NCBI RefSeq assembly: GCF_009932335.1
Contig: NZ_BLJF01000003.1
Coordinates: 434,001-498,000, forward strand
Length of the DNA stretch: 64,000 nt
Direction of reading: 5' to 3'
Origin: Pseudomonas asiatica
GTDB lineage: Bacteria > Pseudomonadota > Gammaproteobacteria > Pseudomonadales > Pseudomonadaceae
This document shows positions 28,360 to 38,062 of this stretch, piece after piece; within the stretch, counting starts at the first letter, position 1; the number at the start of each line of letters is the position of its first letter. The notes under the pieces are model-generated. The model was not told where the DNA came from. It did not search any database and worked only from the letters and a program-made list of their open reading frames with translations. The position numbers and the translations under genes are program-made.

Positions 28360-29423
28360 AGCGCCTGCTGCTGATGCTGTCGGCCGGCGTGCTGTTGGCC
28401 GGCTGCAGTAGCGAGGATGAAGTGCCGGAGCCGATTCGGCCGGTGCTGTCGGTCAAGGTCGAACCCCAGGTGCAGTCGCAGCTGGGCCGCTTCGCCGGCA
28501 GTATCCAAGCCCGTTTCGAAAGCACCTTGGGCTTCCGGGTTTCCGGGCGTATTGCCCGGCGCTGGCTGGATGTGGGCGCCCAGGTGAAACCGGGCGACAC
28601 CCTGGCCACCCTCGACCCGACCGACCAGCAGAACCAGTTGCGCGCCGCCGAGGGCGACCTGGCCAAGGTGCAGGCGCAGTGGATCAACGCCCAGGCCGAT
28701 GCCCGCCGCCAACAACAGCTGTACGACCGTGGCGTAGGCGCCCAGGCCCAGCTGGATATCGCTCAGACCAATCTGAAAACCACCAGTGCGGCGTTGGAGC
28801 AAGCGCGCTCTGCGCTCAGCCAGGCGCGTGACCAGCTCGATTACAGTACCCTGCGCACCGACCACGCCGCGGTAATCACTGCCTGGCAGGCCGAAGCCGG
28901 GCAAACCGTCACCGCCGGCCAGGCCGTGGTAACCCTGGCCAGGCCGGATGTGAAGGAAGCGGTGATCGACCTGCCGATCGGCCTGGCCGAGCAGTTGAGC
29001 AAAGGCCTGACGTTCACCGTTGCTTCGCAGCTGGACCCGACCATCAACACCACCGCCAGCCTGCGGGAACTGGAACCCCAGGCCGACGCCACCACTCGCA
29101 CCCGCCGCGCGCGCCTGACCCTGGCCAGCACCCCGGCGGCCTTCCACCTGGGCACCGCCATCAGCGTGACCCTGAGTTCGGAGGTGTCGCCGCGCAGTGA
29201 ACTGCCCTTGAGTGCCTTGCTCGAGCGCGACGGCAAGACCCAGGTATGGGTGATCGATACGCAACAGAAGACCGTGGCCACTCGTGATGTGGCCCTGATC
29301 GGTCGAACCGCCGACAGCATCGTCCTGACCTCGGGCGTACAGCCCGGCGAGCGGGTGGTGACTGCGGGCGTGAATAGCCTCAAGCCTGGCCAGAAGGTCA
29401 CCTTCGACGAGGATGCGCAATGA
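28356..29423 (+). CDS. RND efflux adaptor lipoprotein 2 (TriB-like)
   Basis: The second, 355-residue adaptor lipoprotein has a lipobox LLAGC with Cys17, the hybrid motif RVSGRIARRWLDVGAQVKPG and an Ala/Gln-rich coiled-coil hairpin (about residues 95-155). It overlaps the first adaptor and the pump gene by four bases each, so all three are translationally coupled. In TriABC both adaptors are needed and form alternating dimers on the pump. Confidence 0.9.
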   Translation: MKRLLLMLSAGVLLAGCSSEDEVPEPIRPVLSVKVEPQVQSQLGRFAGSIQARFESTLGFRVSGRIARRWLDVGAQVKPGDTLATLDPTDQQNQLRAAEGDLAKVQAQWINAQADARRQQQLYDRGVGAQAQLDIAQTNLKTTSAALEQARSALSQARDQLDYSTLRTDHAAVITAWQAEAGQTVTAGQAVVTLARPDVKEAVIDLPIGLAEQLSKGLTFTVASQLDPTINTTASLRELEPQADATTRTRRARLTLASTPAAFHLGTAISVTLSSEVSPRSELPLSALLERDGKTQVWVIDTQQKTVATRDVALIGRTADSIVLTSGVQPGERVVTAGVNSLKPGQKVTFDEDAQ

Positions 29424-32400
29424 AAGGAAGCTTCAACCTGTCCGACTGGGCGCTCAAGCATCAATCGTTCGTCTGGTACCTGATGTTCGTTGCCCTGTTG
29501 ATGGGGATTTTCTCCTACTTCAACCTGGGCCGTGAGGAAGACCCGTCGTTCACCATCAAGACCATGGTCATCCAGACCCGCTGGCCCGGCGCTACCCAGG
29601 ACGAAACCCTGTACCAGGTCACCGACCGTATCGAGAAGAAGCTCGAGGAACTCGACTCCCTCGACTACACCAAAAGCTACACCCGCCCCGGCGAATCCAC
29701 GGTCTACGTGTACCTGCGCGACACCACCAAGGCCAAGGACATCCCGGAAATCTGGTACCAGGTGCGCAAGAAGATCCAGGACATTCGCGGTGAATTCCCT
29801 GCAGGCATCCAGGGGCCCGGGTTCAACGATGAATTCGGCGATGTGTTCGGTTCTATCTATGCCTTCACTGCCGACGGCCTGACCCTGCGCCAGCTGCGCG
29901 ACTACGTGGAGCAGGCGCGGGCCGAAGTGCGCGATGTGCCCAACATCGGCAAGATCGAGCTGATCGGCACCCAGGACGAAGTGCTGTACCTGAACTTCTC
30001 CACCCGCAAGCTGGCAGCCTTGGGCATCGACCAGCGCCAGGTCATGCAGGCCCTGCAATCGCAAAACGCCGTGACCCCTGCCGGTGTGATCGAGGCAGGG
30101 CCTGAACGTATCTCGGTGCGTACCTCCGGGCAGTTCACCTCGGAAAAGGACCTGGAAACCGTCAACCTGAAGATCAACGACCGCTTCTTCCGCCTGGCAG
30201 ACATCGCCGATATCGAGCGCGGCTACGTCGACCCTCCTTCGCCGATGTTCCGCTACAACGGCCAGACGGCGCTGGGCCTGGCCATCGGCATGAAGGCCGG
30301 CGGCAATATCCAGGTGTTCGGCGCGGCGCTGAAAAAGCGCATGGACCAGGTGGTCGAAGACCTGCCGGTGGGCGTCGGGGTGCACACTGTTTCCGACCAG
30401 GCCGTGGTGGTCAAGCAAGCGGTCGGCGGCTTTACCAGTGCGCTGTTCGAGGCGGTGGTGATCGTGCTGGCGGTGAGCTTCGTCAGCCTCGGCGTGCGTG
30501 CCGGGCTGGTGGTGGCCTGCTCGATCCCGCTGGTGCTGGCCATGGTGTTCGTGTTCATGGAGTACAGCGGTATCACCATGCAGCGGATTTCGCTGGGGGC
30601 GCTGATCATCGCCCTGGGGCTGCTGGTGGATGATGCGATGATCACTGTGGAAGTGATGGTCACACGGCTGGAAATGGGCGAAAGCAAGGAGCAGGCGGCG
30701 ACTTTTGCCTATACCTCCACAGCCTTCCCCATGCTCACCGGCACCCTGGTGACTGTGGCCGGTTTCGTGCCGATCGGCCTCAACGCCAGTTCGGCGGGTG
30801 AATACACCTACACGCTGTTTGCGGTAATTGCCGTGGCACTGATGGTGTCGTGGGTGGTGGCGGTATTCTTCGCCCCGGTGTTAGGCGTGCACATCCTCAG
30901 CAGTGCCAAGCTCAAGCACCATGAAGCCGAGCCCGGGCGCGTCGGCCGGGCCTTCGAGCATGGTTTGTTGTGGTGCATGCGCAACCGCTGGCTGACCATC
31001 ATCGGCACCGTGGTGCTGTTCGCCCTGGCGATCTTCTGCGAACGCTTCGTGCAGAACCAGTTCTTCCCGTCCTCTGACCGCCCGGAAATCCTCGTCGACC
31101 TCAACCTGCCGCAGAACGCCTCGATCGAGGAGACGCGCAAGGTGGTCGACCGTTTCGAGGCGCGGATCAAGGACGACCCGGACCTGGTGCACTGGACTAC
31201 CTATATCGGCCAGGGCGCGATCCGCTTCTACCTGCCCCTCGACCAGCAGTTGCAGAACCCGTACTACGCGCAGCTGGTGATCGTCAGCAAGGGCTTCGAA
31301 GAACGCCAGGCCATGATGGAGCGCCTGCAGAAGATCCTGCATGAAGAATTCGTTGGCGTCGGCACCAACGTGCAATCGCTGGAAATGGGCCCACCGGTGG
31401 GCCGACCGATCCAGTATCGGGTAAGCGGTGCCAATATCGACGAGGTTCGCAAGCACGCCATCGAGCTGGCCACCTTGCTCGACCAGAACGAGCACATCGG
31501 CGAGATGATCTACGACTGGAACGAGCCGGGTAAGGTGCTGCGCGTGGAAATCGCCCAGGACAAGGCGCGCCAGCTGGGCCTGTCGTCGGAGGACGTGGCC
31601 AATGTGATGAACAGCATCGTCAGCGGCGTGCAGATCACCCAGGTCAACGACAACATCTACCTGGTCGACGTGGTCGCCCGTGCCGAGGACAGCGAGCGTG
31701 GCTCGCCGGATACCTTGCAGAACCTGCAGATCCTGACACCCAACGGCACTTCGATCCCGCTGCTTGCGTTCGCTACTGTGCGCTACGAGCTGGAGCAGCC
31801 GCTTGTGTGGCGTCGTGACCGCAAGCCGACCATCACCATCAAGGCATCGGTCAACGGTGACATCCAGCCCACCGACCTGGTGGCCCAGCTGAAGCCGAAG
31901 ATCGACGAGTTCGCCAGCAAGTTGCCGGTGGGCTTCGAAGTGGCCACCGGCGGCACGGTGGAGGAGAGCGCCAAGGCGCAGGGGCCGATCCGCAAGGTCA
32001 TCCCGCTGATGCTGTTCCTGATGGCGACGTTCCTGATGATCCAGCTGCACAGCGTGCAGAAGCTGTTCCTGGTGGTCAGCGTGGCGCCGCTGGGGTTGAT
32101 TGGCGTGATCATTGCGCTGGTGCCCACAGGTACGCCCATGGGCTTCGTGGCGATTCTCGGCATTCTCGCGCTGGCGGGCATCATCATTCGTAACTCGGTG
32201 ATCCTGGTGACCCAGATCGACGAGTTCGAAGCCCAGGGCTTGTCGCCGTGGGATGCGGTGGTGGAGGCAACCAACCACCGGCGCCGGCCGATTCTGCTGA
32301 CCGCGGCGGCGGCGAGCCTGGGCATGATCCCGATTGCCCGCGAAGTGTTCTGGGGGCCGATGGCCTACGCCATGATTGGCGGGATCATCGTGGCGACCCT

Positions 32401-32476
32401 GCTGACGCTGCTGTTCCTGCCGGCCTTGTATGTGGCCTGGTACAAGATCCGCGAGCCACAGAAGAAACCCTCCTGA
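29420..32476 (+). CDS. RND efflux transporter, inner-membrane pump (TriC-like)
   Basis: The 1018-residue RND proton antiporter has two homologous halves, each with a membrane segment, a large periplasmic loop and further membrane helices. The proton-relay Asp-Asp pair is in GLLVDDAMITVEV (about residue 404), and the second half has GIIIRNSVILVTQ. The length and sequence type fit the TriC branch rather than MexB. No outer-membrane channel gene follows, so an unlinked OprM/TolC-like channel is expected. No local repressor gene is visible. Confidence 0.93.
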   Translation: MKGSFNLSDWALKHQSFVWYLMFVALLMGIFSYFNLGREEDPSFTIKTMVIQTRWPGATQDETLYQVTDRIEKKLEELDSLDYTKSYTRPGESTVYVYLRDTTKAKDIPEIWYQVRKKIQDIRGEFPAGIQGPGFNDEFGDVFGSIYAFTADGLTLRQLRDYVEQARAEVRDVPNIGKIELIGTQDEVLYLNFSTRKLAALGIDQRQVMQALQSQNAVTPAGVIEAGPERISVRTSGQFTSEKDLETVNLKINDRFFRLADIADIERGYVDPPSPMFRYNGQTALGLAIGMKAGGNIQVFGAALKKRMDQVVEDLPVGVGVHTVSDQAVVVKQAVGGFTSALFEAVVIVLAVSFVSLGVRAGLVVACSIPLVLAMVFVFMEYSGITMQRISLGALIIALGLLVDDAMITVEVMVTRLEMGESKEQAATFAYTSTAFPMLTGTLVTVAGFVPIGLNASSAGEYTYTLFAVIAVALMVSWVVAVFFAPVLGVHILSSAKLKHHEAEPGRVGRAFEHGLLWCMRNRWLTIIGTVVLFALAIFCERFVQNQFFPSSDRPEILVDLNLPQNASIEETRKVVDRFEARIKDDPDLVHWTTYIGQGAIRFYLPLDQQLQNPYYAQLVIVSKGFEERQAMMERLQKILHEEFVGVGTNVQSLEMGPPVGRPIQYRVSGANIDEVRKHAIELATLLDQNEHIGEMIYDWNEPGKVLRVEIAQDKARQLGLSSEDVANVMNSIVSGVQITQVNDNIYLVDVVARAEDSERGSPDTLQNLQILTPNGTSIPLLAFATVRYELEQPLVWRRDRKPTITIKASVNGDIQPTDLVAQLKPKIDEFASKLPVGFEVATGGTVEESAKAQGPIRKVIPLMLFLMATFLMIQLHSVQKLFLVVSVAPLGLIGVIIALVPTGTPMGFVAILGILALAGIIIRNSVILVTQIDEFEAQGLSPWDAVVEATNHRRRPILLTAAAASLGMIPIAREVFWGPMAYAMIGGIIVATLLTLLFLPALYVAWYKIREPQKKPS

Positions 32477-32484
32477 CCACGTAT

Positions 32485-32589
32485 CCCCTTGTAGGAGCAG
32501 CCTCGTGCTGCGAAGAGGCCGGTAAATTCATCATCAAATGCTGATGGGATTGCCGGCCTCTTCGCAGCACGAGGCTGCTCCTACAAGGG
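32485..32589. repeat. REP pair, arms GCAGCACGAGGCTGC, GTAG head
   Basis: A tail-to-tail inverted pair follows the pump gene. Units start TTGTAGGAGCAGCCTCGTGC and end CACGAGGCTGCTCCTACAAG. An AT-rich spacer of about 45 bases contains CATCA/TGATG small repeats. Confidence 0.9.
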
Positions 32590-32602
32590 AAATGCGGCGC
32601 TT

Positions 32603-32662
32603 GAAAAATGGTTATATAAACATTCTCAAACAGTATTTTTAAGAATAATCCCGCCTCACTAC
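32603..32662 (+). promoter_or_regulatory. AT-rich probable CysB-type promoter of oscA-sbp
   Basis: The region carries TTATATAAACATTC and CAGTATTTTTAAGAATAA, an AT-rich block typical of promoters of sulfate-starvation genes in pseudomonads. A role for CysB is inferred from gene function and resemblance to the similar blocks upstream of tonB, the hydrolase and the MetQ-like gene. Confidence 0.45.
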
Positions 32663-32733
32663 TATTGCCCTCAAGCCAGGCGCAAATCCCCTTCAAACCT
32701 CAGCCCGGCACCCTCACTCCAAGGAGAACGAGC

Positions 32734-32916
32734 ATGAGTGCATCTCTGCGTAGCATCGACGGTCAGGACGAAGCCACCATTCTGCGGGAAATCCAGAGCG
32801 CTCTGCGCGACCTGCGATTCGGTGCGGTGGAGATCACCGTGCACAACGCTCAGGTCGTACAGATCGAGCGCAAGGAGAAGTTCCGCCTGCAGCAGCCCGG
32901 CAACAAGACCGGCTGA
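32734..32916 (+). CDS. oscA: OscA family small protein (sulfur-starvation, DUF2292/YezD)
   Basis: The 60-residue protein has the DUF2292 pattern ([34 protein letters not shown]). In Pseudomonas it is called OscA, a small protein of unknown mechanism needed when organosulfur compounds are the sulfur source and typically located just upstream of sbp, exactly as here. AAGGAG precedes the ATG at 32734. Upstream in-frame starts have no ribosome site. Confidence 0.88.
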   Translation: MSASLRSIDGQDEATILREIQSALRDLRFGAVEITVHNAQVVQIERKEKFRLQQPGNKTG

Positions 32917-32965
32917 TCGCACCACACATTCAAAAACTAGAAAAATGCCAATCGGGAGCTTCACC

Positions 32966-33973
32966 ATGTCCATCCGCCGTTATGCGCTTGCCGCCCTGGC
33001 CAGTGCTGTTTTTGCCGGTTCCGCCATCGCCAAGGACTACGAACTGCTGAACGTGTCCTACGACCCGACCCGCGAGCTGTACCAGCAGTACAACGCCGAG
33101 TTCATCAAGCACTGGCAGCAGGCCCACCCGGGCGACAAGGTGAAGATCCAGCAATCCCACGGCGGTTCGGGCAAGCAGGCCCGTGCGGTGATCGATGGCC
33201 TGCGTGCCGACGTGGTGACCCTGGCCCTGGCCGGCGACATCGATGAAGTCGCCAAGCTCGGCAAGACCCTGCCAGACAACTGGCAGACCCGCCTGCCGGA
33301 TGCCAGCACCCCGTACACCTCGACCATCGTGTTCCTGGTGCGCAAGGGCAACCCTAAAGGCATCAAGGACTGGGGCGACCTGATCAAGAAGGATGTGTCG
33401 GTCATCACCCCCAACCCGAAAACCTCCGGCGGCGCCCGCTGGAACTTCCTGGCGGCCTGGGCCTATGGCCTGAAGGCCGGCGGTAGCGAAGAAAAGGCCA
33501 AGGAGTACGTGCAGGAGCTGTTCAAGCACGTCCCGGTGCTGGATACCGGCGCCCGTGGCTCGACCATCACCTTCGTCAATAACGGCCAGGGCGATGTGCT
33601 GTTGGCCTGGGAAAACGAAGCCTTCCTGGCGCTGAAGGAAGACGGTGGCGCCGACAAGTTCGAGATCGTCGTGCCGTCGTTGTCGATCCTCGCCGAACCG
33701 CCGGTTGCGGTGGTGGACAAGAACGCCGAGAAGAAGGGCAATACCGAGATTGCCACCGAATACCTCAAGCACCTGTACAGCCCGGCCGGGCAGAAGATCG
33801 CAGCCGAGAACTTCTACCGCCCGCGTGACGAGAAGGTCGCTGCCGAGTTTGGCAAGCAGTTCCCGAAACTGGACCTGGTAACCATCGACAAGGACTTTGG
33901 TGGCTGGAAGACTGCACAACCGAAATTCTTCAATGATGGCGGTGTGTTCGACCAGATCTATCAGGCACAGTAA
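32966..33973 (+). CDS. sbp: Sulfate ABC transporter, periplasmic binding protein
   Basis: The 335-residue sulfate-binding protein of the Sbp/CysP family has a signal peptide ending AIA before [17 protein letters not shown], the standard mature start. Sulfate-site regions [11 protein letters not shown] and [16 protein letters not shown] are intact. The ATG at 32966 with CGGGAG upstream is chosen; one at 32945 would only add a few residues. The permease and ATPase genes cysTWA follow after a REP pair. Confidence 0.95.
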   Translation: MSIRRYALAALASAVFAGSAIAKDYELLNVSYDPTRELYQQYNAEFIKHWQQAHPGDKVKIQQSHGGSGKQARAVIDGLRADVVTLALAGDIDEVAKLGKTLPDNWQTRLPDASTPYTSTIVFLVRKGNPKGIKDWGDLIKKDVSVITPNPKTSGGARWNFLAAWAYGLKAGGSEEKAKEYVQELFKHVPVLDTGARGSTITFVNNGQGDVLLAWENEAFLALKEDGGADKFEIVVPSLSILAEPPVAVVDKNAEKKGNTEIATEYLKHLYSPAGQKIAAENFYRPRDEKVAAEFGKQFPKLDLVTIDKDFGGWKTAQPKFFNDGGVFDQIYQAQ

Positions 33974-33987
33974 GGGCCAAGGAAAAG

Positions 33988-34090
33988 CGGGGCCGCCATG
34001 CGGCCCATCGCGACACAAGGCCGCTCCTACAGAGGTACGCGCACCCCTGTAGGAGCGGCCTTGCGTCGCGATGGGCTGCAAAGCAGCCCC
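33988..34090. repeat. REP pair, arms GCGGCCTTGYGTCGCG, GTAG head
   Basis: An inverted pair lies between sbp and cysT, with left unit to 34033 and right unit TGTAGGAGCGGCCTTGCGTC. Outer GGCCGC and GGGCTGC hairpin tails are present. It may limit readthrough from the highly expressed binding-protein gene. Confidence 0.9.
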
Positions 34091-34157
34091 AGGATTTCAG
34101 AAGCTAGCACCAGCCCGGGATCGTTCCCGGGCCAAGTGCGTTCAACCAGGGATATTT

Positions 34158-34976
34158 ATGTCACGCCGCATTTCCCCCGTCATACCCGGCTTCGGGCTGA
34201 CGCTGGGCTACACCTTGGTGTACCTCAGCCTGATCGTGCTGATACCGCTGGCCGCCATGTTCGTGCATGCCGCGCAGCTTACCTGGGAGCAGTTCTGGAA
34301 CATCATCAGCGCACCGCGGGTGATCGCCGCGCTCAAGCTGAGTTTCGGCACCGCCCTGTTCGCCGCCATCATCAACGGAGTGATCGGCACCCTGCTGGCC
34401 TGGGTGCTGGTGCGCTACACCTTCCCCGGGCGCAAGATCATCGATGCGATGATCGACCTGCCGTTCGCCCTGCCCACGGCTGTAGCCGGTATCGCCCTGA
34501 CCGCCCTGTACGCGCCCTCGGGCTGGGTCGGCCAGTTCGCCACCGACCTGGGCTTCAAGATCGCCTACACCCCACTGGGCATCACCCTGGCGCTGACCTT
34601 CGTCACCCTGCCGTTCGTGGTGCGTACGGTGCAGCCGGTGCTGGCCGACATTCCGCGTGAAGTGGAGGAGGCCGCTGCCTGCCTGGGCGCCAAGCCGCTG
34701 CAGGTGTTCCGCCATGTGCTGGCGCCAGCGCTGCTGCCTGCCTGGCTGACAGGTTTTGCCCTGGCCTTCGCCCGCGGCGTGGGCGAGTATGGTTCGGTGA
34801 TCTTCATTGCCGGCAACATGCCGATGAAGACCGAGATCCTGCCGCTGCTGATCATGGTCAAGCTCGACCAGTATGACTACACCGGCGCGACCGCCATCGG
34901 CGTGCTGATGCTGGTGGTTTCCTTCATCCTGCTGCTGCTGATCAACCTGCTGCAGCGCCGCATCGAAACCCCTTGA
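34158..34976 (+). CDS. cysT: Sulfate ABC transporter permease CysT/CysU
   Basis: The 272-residue inner-membrane permease has six helices and the EAA loop [19 protein letters not shown] near residue 172. It pairs with CysW for sulfate or thiosulfate uptake. The ATG at 34158 follows CCAGGG. cysW starts 11 bases past its stop. Confidence 0.93.
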   Translation: MSRRISPVIPGFGLTLGYTLVYLSLIVLIPLAAMFVHAAQLTWEQFWNIISAPRVIAALKLSFGTALFAAIINGVIGTLLAWVLVRYTFPGRKIIDAMIDLPFALPTAVAGIALTALYAPSGWVGQFATDLGFKIAYTPLGITLALTFVTLPFVVRTVQPVLADIPREVEEAAACLGAKPLQVFRHVLAPALLPAWLTGFALAFARGVGEYGSVIFIAGNMPMKTEILPLLIMVKLDQYDYTGATAIGVLMLVVSFILLLLINLLQRRIETP

Positions 34977-34987
34977 AGGAGGCCGGC

Positions 34988-35860
34988 ATGTCCAGTTCAT
35001 CCCTGAATGCAACCGCCGCCGCCAACGCTGCCCGCCGGGGCAGCGCCACTTCGCGGCGTATCCTGATCGGCCTTGGCTGGCTGGTGTTCGCGCTGTTCCT
35101 GCTGCTGCCACTGGTGATCGTGGTGTCGCAGGCGCTGAAGAACGGCTTTGGCACCTTCTTCGAGGCGATCTTCGAGCCTGACGCATTGTCGGCGCTGAAG
35201 CTGACCCTGCTCGCCGTGGCTATTTCGGTGCCGCTGAACCTGGTGTTCGGTGTCAGCGCCGCCTGGTGCGTGAGCAAGTACACCTTCCGTGGCAAGAGTA
35301 TCCTGGTCACCCTGATCGATCTGCCGTTCTCGGTGTCGCCGGTGATCGCGGGCCTGGTCTACGTGCTGATGTTCGGCGCTCAAGGCCTGTTCGGGCCATG
35401 GCTGCAGGACCACGATATCCAGATCGTGTTCGCCCTGCCGGGCATCGTCCTGGCCACCATCTTCGTCACCGTACCGTTCGTGGCCCGTGAGCTGATCCCG
35501 CTGATGCAGGAGCAGGGCACGCAGGAAGAGGAGGCCGCGCGCTTGCTCGGCGCCAATGGCTGGCAGATGTTCTGGCACGTGACCCTGCCGAACATCAAAT
35601 GGGGCCTGATCTACGGGGTGGTGCTGTGCACCGCGCGGGCCATGGGCGAGTTTGGCGCGGTGTCGGTGGTGTCCGGCCACATTCGCGGCGTGACCAACAC
35701 CTTGCCGCTGCACGTGGAGATCCTCTACAACGAGTACAACCATGTCGCGGCCTTCAGCGTGGCCAGCCTGTTGCTGATCCTGGCGCTCTTCATCCTGCTG
35801 CTCAAGCAGTGGAGCGAGAACCGTATTAACCGCCTGCGCCACAGCGCCGCGGAGGAATGA
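34988..35860 (+). CDS. cysW: Sulfate ABC transporter permease CysW
   Basis: The 290-residue second sulfate permease has EAA loop [20 protein letters not shown] near residue 180 and about six membrane segments. The ATG at 34988 has a perfect AAGGAGG site. Upstream in-frame starts overlap cysT but add only five residues without a ribosome site. cysA follows after three bases. Confidence 0.94.
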   Translation: MSSSSLNATAAANAARRGSATSRRILIGLGWLVFALFLLLPLVIVVSQALKNGFGTFFEAIFEPDALSALKLTLLAVAISVPLNLVFGVSAAWCVSKYTFRGKSILVTLIDLPFSVSPVIAGLVYVLMFGAQGLFGPWLQDHDIQIVFALPGIVLATIFVTVPFVARELIPLMQEQGTQEEEAARLLGANGWQMFWHVTLPNIKWGLIYGVVLCTARAMGEFGAVSVVSGHIRGVTNTLPLHVEILYNEYNHVAAFSVASLLLILALFILLLKQWSENRINRLRHSAAEE

Positions 35861-35863
35861 TTC

Positions 35864-36853
35864 ATGTCGATCGAAGTTCGTAACGTCAGCAAGCGCTTCA
35901 ACAGCTTCCAGGCCCTGGACAACATCAACCTGGACATCAACAGCGGCGAGCTGGTGGCCCTGCTCGGCCCTTCCGGCTGCGGCAAGACCACGTTGCTGCG
36001 CATCATCGCCGGCCTGGAAACCCCCGACCAGGGCAATATCGTGTTCCATGGCGAGGACGTGTCCGGCCATGACGTGCGCGACCGCAACGTCGGTTTCGTG
36101 TTCCAGCACTACGCGTTGTTCCGCCACATGAGTGTGTTCGACAACGTTGCCTTCGGCCTGCGCATGAAGCCCAAGGGCGAGCGCCCGAGCGAGAGCAAGA
36201 TAGCCGAGAAGGTGCATGAACTGCTGAACATGGTGCAGCTGGACTGGCTGTCCGACCGCTACCCCGAGCAGTTGTCCGGTGGCCAGCGCCAGCGTATCGC
36301 CCTGGCCCGTGCGCTGGCGGTGGAACCCAAGGTGCTGCTGCTGGACGAGCCTTTCGGTGCGCTGGATGCCAAGGTGCGCAAGGAGCTGCGCCGCTGGCTG
36401 GCGCGCCTGCACGAGGACATCAACCTGACGTCGGTGTTCGTCACCCACGACCAGGAAGAAGCCATGGAGGTGGCTGACCGCATCGTGGTGATGAACAAGG
36501 GCGTGATCGAACAGATCGGCTCGCCGGGCGAGGTGTACGAGCACCCGGCCAACGATTTCGTCTACCACTTCCTCGGTGATTCCAACCGCCTGGCCCTGAG
36601 CGAAGGACATCATGTGCTGTTCCGCCCCCACGAAGTGTCGCTGTCGCGGCACGAGACCGAAGGGCACCATGCGGCCGAGGTGCGCGACATTCGGCCGTTG
36701 GGCGCGACCACGCGGGTGACCTTGAAGGTGGAGGGGCAGAGCGAGCTGATCGAGGCCGAAGTGGTCAAGGACCATGACAGCCTGACCGGGTTGGCGCGGG
36801 GGGAGACATTGTTCTTCCGGCCAAAGGTTTGGCAGAAGGTGGCGGATATCTGA
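35864..36853 (+). CDS. cysA: Sulfate/thiosulfate ABC transporter, ATP-binding protein
   Basis: The 329-residue ATPase has Walker [10 protein letters not shown] near residue 36, signature [14 protein letters not shown], Walker [26 protein letters not shown], and a C-terminal TOBE-type domain. GAGGAAT precedes the ATG. Last gene of the sulfate operon, closed by a strong terminator. Confidence 0.95.
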   Translation: MSIEVRNVSKRFNSFQALDNINLDINSGELVALLGPSGCGKTTLLRIIAGLETPDQGNIVFHGEDVSGHDVRDRNVGFVFQHYALFRHMSVFDNVAFGLRMKPKGERPSESKIAEKVHELLNMVQLDWLSDRYPEQLSGGQRQRIALARALAVEPKVLLLDEPFGALDAKVRKELRRWLARLHEDINLTSVFVTHDQEEAMEVADRIVVMNKGVIEQIGSPGEVYEHPANDFVYHFLGDSNRLALSEGHHVLFRPHEVSLSRHETEGHHAAEVRDIRPLGATTRVTLKVEGQSELIEAEVVKDHDSLTGLARGETLFFRPKVWQKVADI

Positions 36854-36869
36854 GTCGGCTTTGATGATG

Positions 36870-36900
36870 AAAAAGCCCAGGGTTGGTCCTGGGCTTTTTT
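36870..36900 (+). terminator. Rho-independent terminator of the sulfate operon
   Basis: AGCCCAGG (36874-36881) pairs with CCTGGGCT (36888-36895) over a 6-base loop, followed by TTTTTT and preceded by A-run. It sits 17 bases past the cysA stop. Confidence 0.93.
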
Positions 36901-36911
36901 ATGCCTGATGG

Positions 36912-37029
36912 ATTGCCGGGGCTGCTTTGCAGCCCATCGCCGGCAAGCCAGCTCCCACATTGACCGCGTAACACCGTTCCCTGTGGGAGCTGGCTTGCCG
37001 GCGATCGAGGGCGCAGCCCTCGCGGCAAT
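36912..37029. repeat. REP pair with long hairpin tails, arms GCTGGCTTGCCGGCGAT, GTGG head
   Basis: An inverted pair lies after the cysA terminator. Its outer tails extend into TTGCCGGGGCTGC and GCAGCCCTCGCGGCAA, giving one large palindromic element within the 387-base gap between cysA and tonB. The rest of that gap (37030-37240) holds the tonB promoter region. Confidence 0.9.
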
Positions 37030-37119
37030 CTCATGCCTTACGCGAATATTTCGCATGCCGGCAATGCATGATTGAAAACCCGCCCGGCCACAGCCCGCGA
37101 ATTCCGCGGCTTTGCCACA

Positions 37120-37190
37120 ATCCTTCAAAAACTATATTCAGTAAAGTTCTAATCATAATTTTAAACATTACTTTAAGTGATAAGCCCCTG
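37120..37190 (+). promoter_or_regulatory. AT-rich promoter region of tonB-exbB-exbD
   Basis: The AT-rich block includes TCAGTAAAGTTCTAATCATA and TTAAACATTACTTTAAGTG. No 19-bp Fur box (GATAATGATTATC type) is visible, unlike usual tonB genes. It resembles the other AT-rich blocks of the sulfur island, so sulfur control is suspected. Confidence 0.4.
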
Positions 37191-37240
37191 GCCCCGATGA
37201 TTCAGCCACACACCTGAATCGAGTCCCAGGAGTTTGATCA

Positions 37241-38032
37241 ATGGGTAATGTCCAGTCGGCCGTCAGGGCCTACGACCAGCCATGGCGCCCGGCCCCGGGT
37301 GACCTGGTCGACCTTGGACGCACGCTTCGCCTCCCGCTTGGCCAGCTGCGCTTGCAACGCACGCCTGTCAGTGGGCTCAAGCGCCGCGACAAGCTGGTGC
37401 TGGGCCTGCTGGTGCTGGCCCTGCATGGCGCAGCAGCGTATTGGGTCAACCAGGCACCAACGCCCGAGCTGCCGGTGGTGCCACCGCAAGTACCGCCGAT
37501 GACCATCGAGTTCGCCGCGCCAGCACCGCCTGTAGTCGAACCACCGCCACCAGCCCCGGCACCGCCGGTGGTCCAGTCGCCACCGCCGGCCGTGGTCGAC
37601 GAACTGGCCGCCAAGCCCAAACCCAAGCCAAAGCCCGTGCCCAAGCCGGTGGTCAAGCAACAGCCCAAACCTCAGCCCAAGCCGGTCGAAGCACCGCCGC
37701 CAGCCCCTGTGGCCGCTCCGGCCCCGCCAGCACCACCCGCGCCGGCCCCGGTCACCCCGGCATCGGCCAACGCGGCGTACCTGAAGAACCCGGCGCCGGA
37801 GTACCCGCAGATGGCCCAGCGCCGCGGTTGGGAAGGCACCGTGCTGCTGCGCGTCGAGGTGCTGCCCAGCGGCAAGCCCGGACAGATCCAGATCCAGAAG
37901 AGCAGCGGCCGTGATGCCCTCGACGCTGCCGCACTGGCCGCGGTCAAGCGCTGGAGTTTCGTGCCTGCCAAGCAGGGTGACGTGGCCCAGACCGGCTGGG
38001 TCAGCGTGCCGATTGATTTCAAGCTTCGCTAA
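37241..38032 (+). CDS. tonB: TonB energy-transducing protein
   Basis: The 263-residue TonB has a cytoplasmic N-terminus of about 50 residues (seen in Pseudomonas TonB proteins), a single membrane anchor (KLVLGLLVLALHGAAAYWV, residues 51-69) with a conserved His, a Pro-rich linker (about 85-175, with Lys-Pro repeats) and the C-terminal TonB domain (YPQMAQRRGWEGTVLLRVEV). CAGGAG precedes the ATG. It is followed by exbB and exbD, so this is a complete energy module placed among sulfur-uptake genes. Confidence 0.93.
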   Translation: MGNVQSAVRAYDQPWRPAPGDLVDLGRTLRLPLGQLRLQRTPVSGLKRRDKLVLGLLVLALHGAAAYWVNQAPTPELPVVPPQVPPMTIEFAAPAPPVVEPPPPAPAPPVVQSPPPAVVDELAAKPKPKPKPVPKPVVKQQPKPQPKPVEAPPPAPVAAPAPPAPPAPAPVTPASANAAYLKNPAPEYPQMAQRRGWEGTVLLRVEVLPSGKPGQIQIQKSSGRDALDAAALAAVKRWSFVPAKQGDVAQTGWVSVPIDFKLR

Positions 38033-38062
38033 CTTTTTCGCAGAACACAGGAAGACATCATC

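Noticed and set aside
32603..37190. Fur boxes in front of oscA or tonB
   Set aside because: No sequence close to the 19-bp Fur consensus was found in either promoter region.
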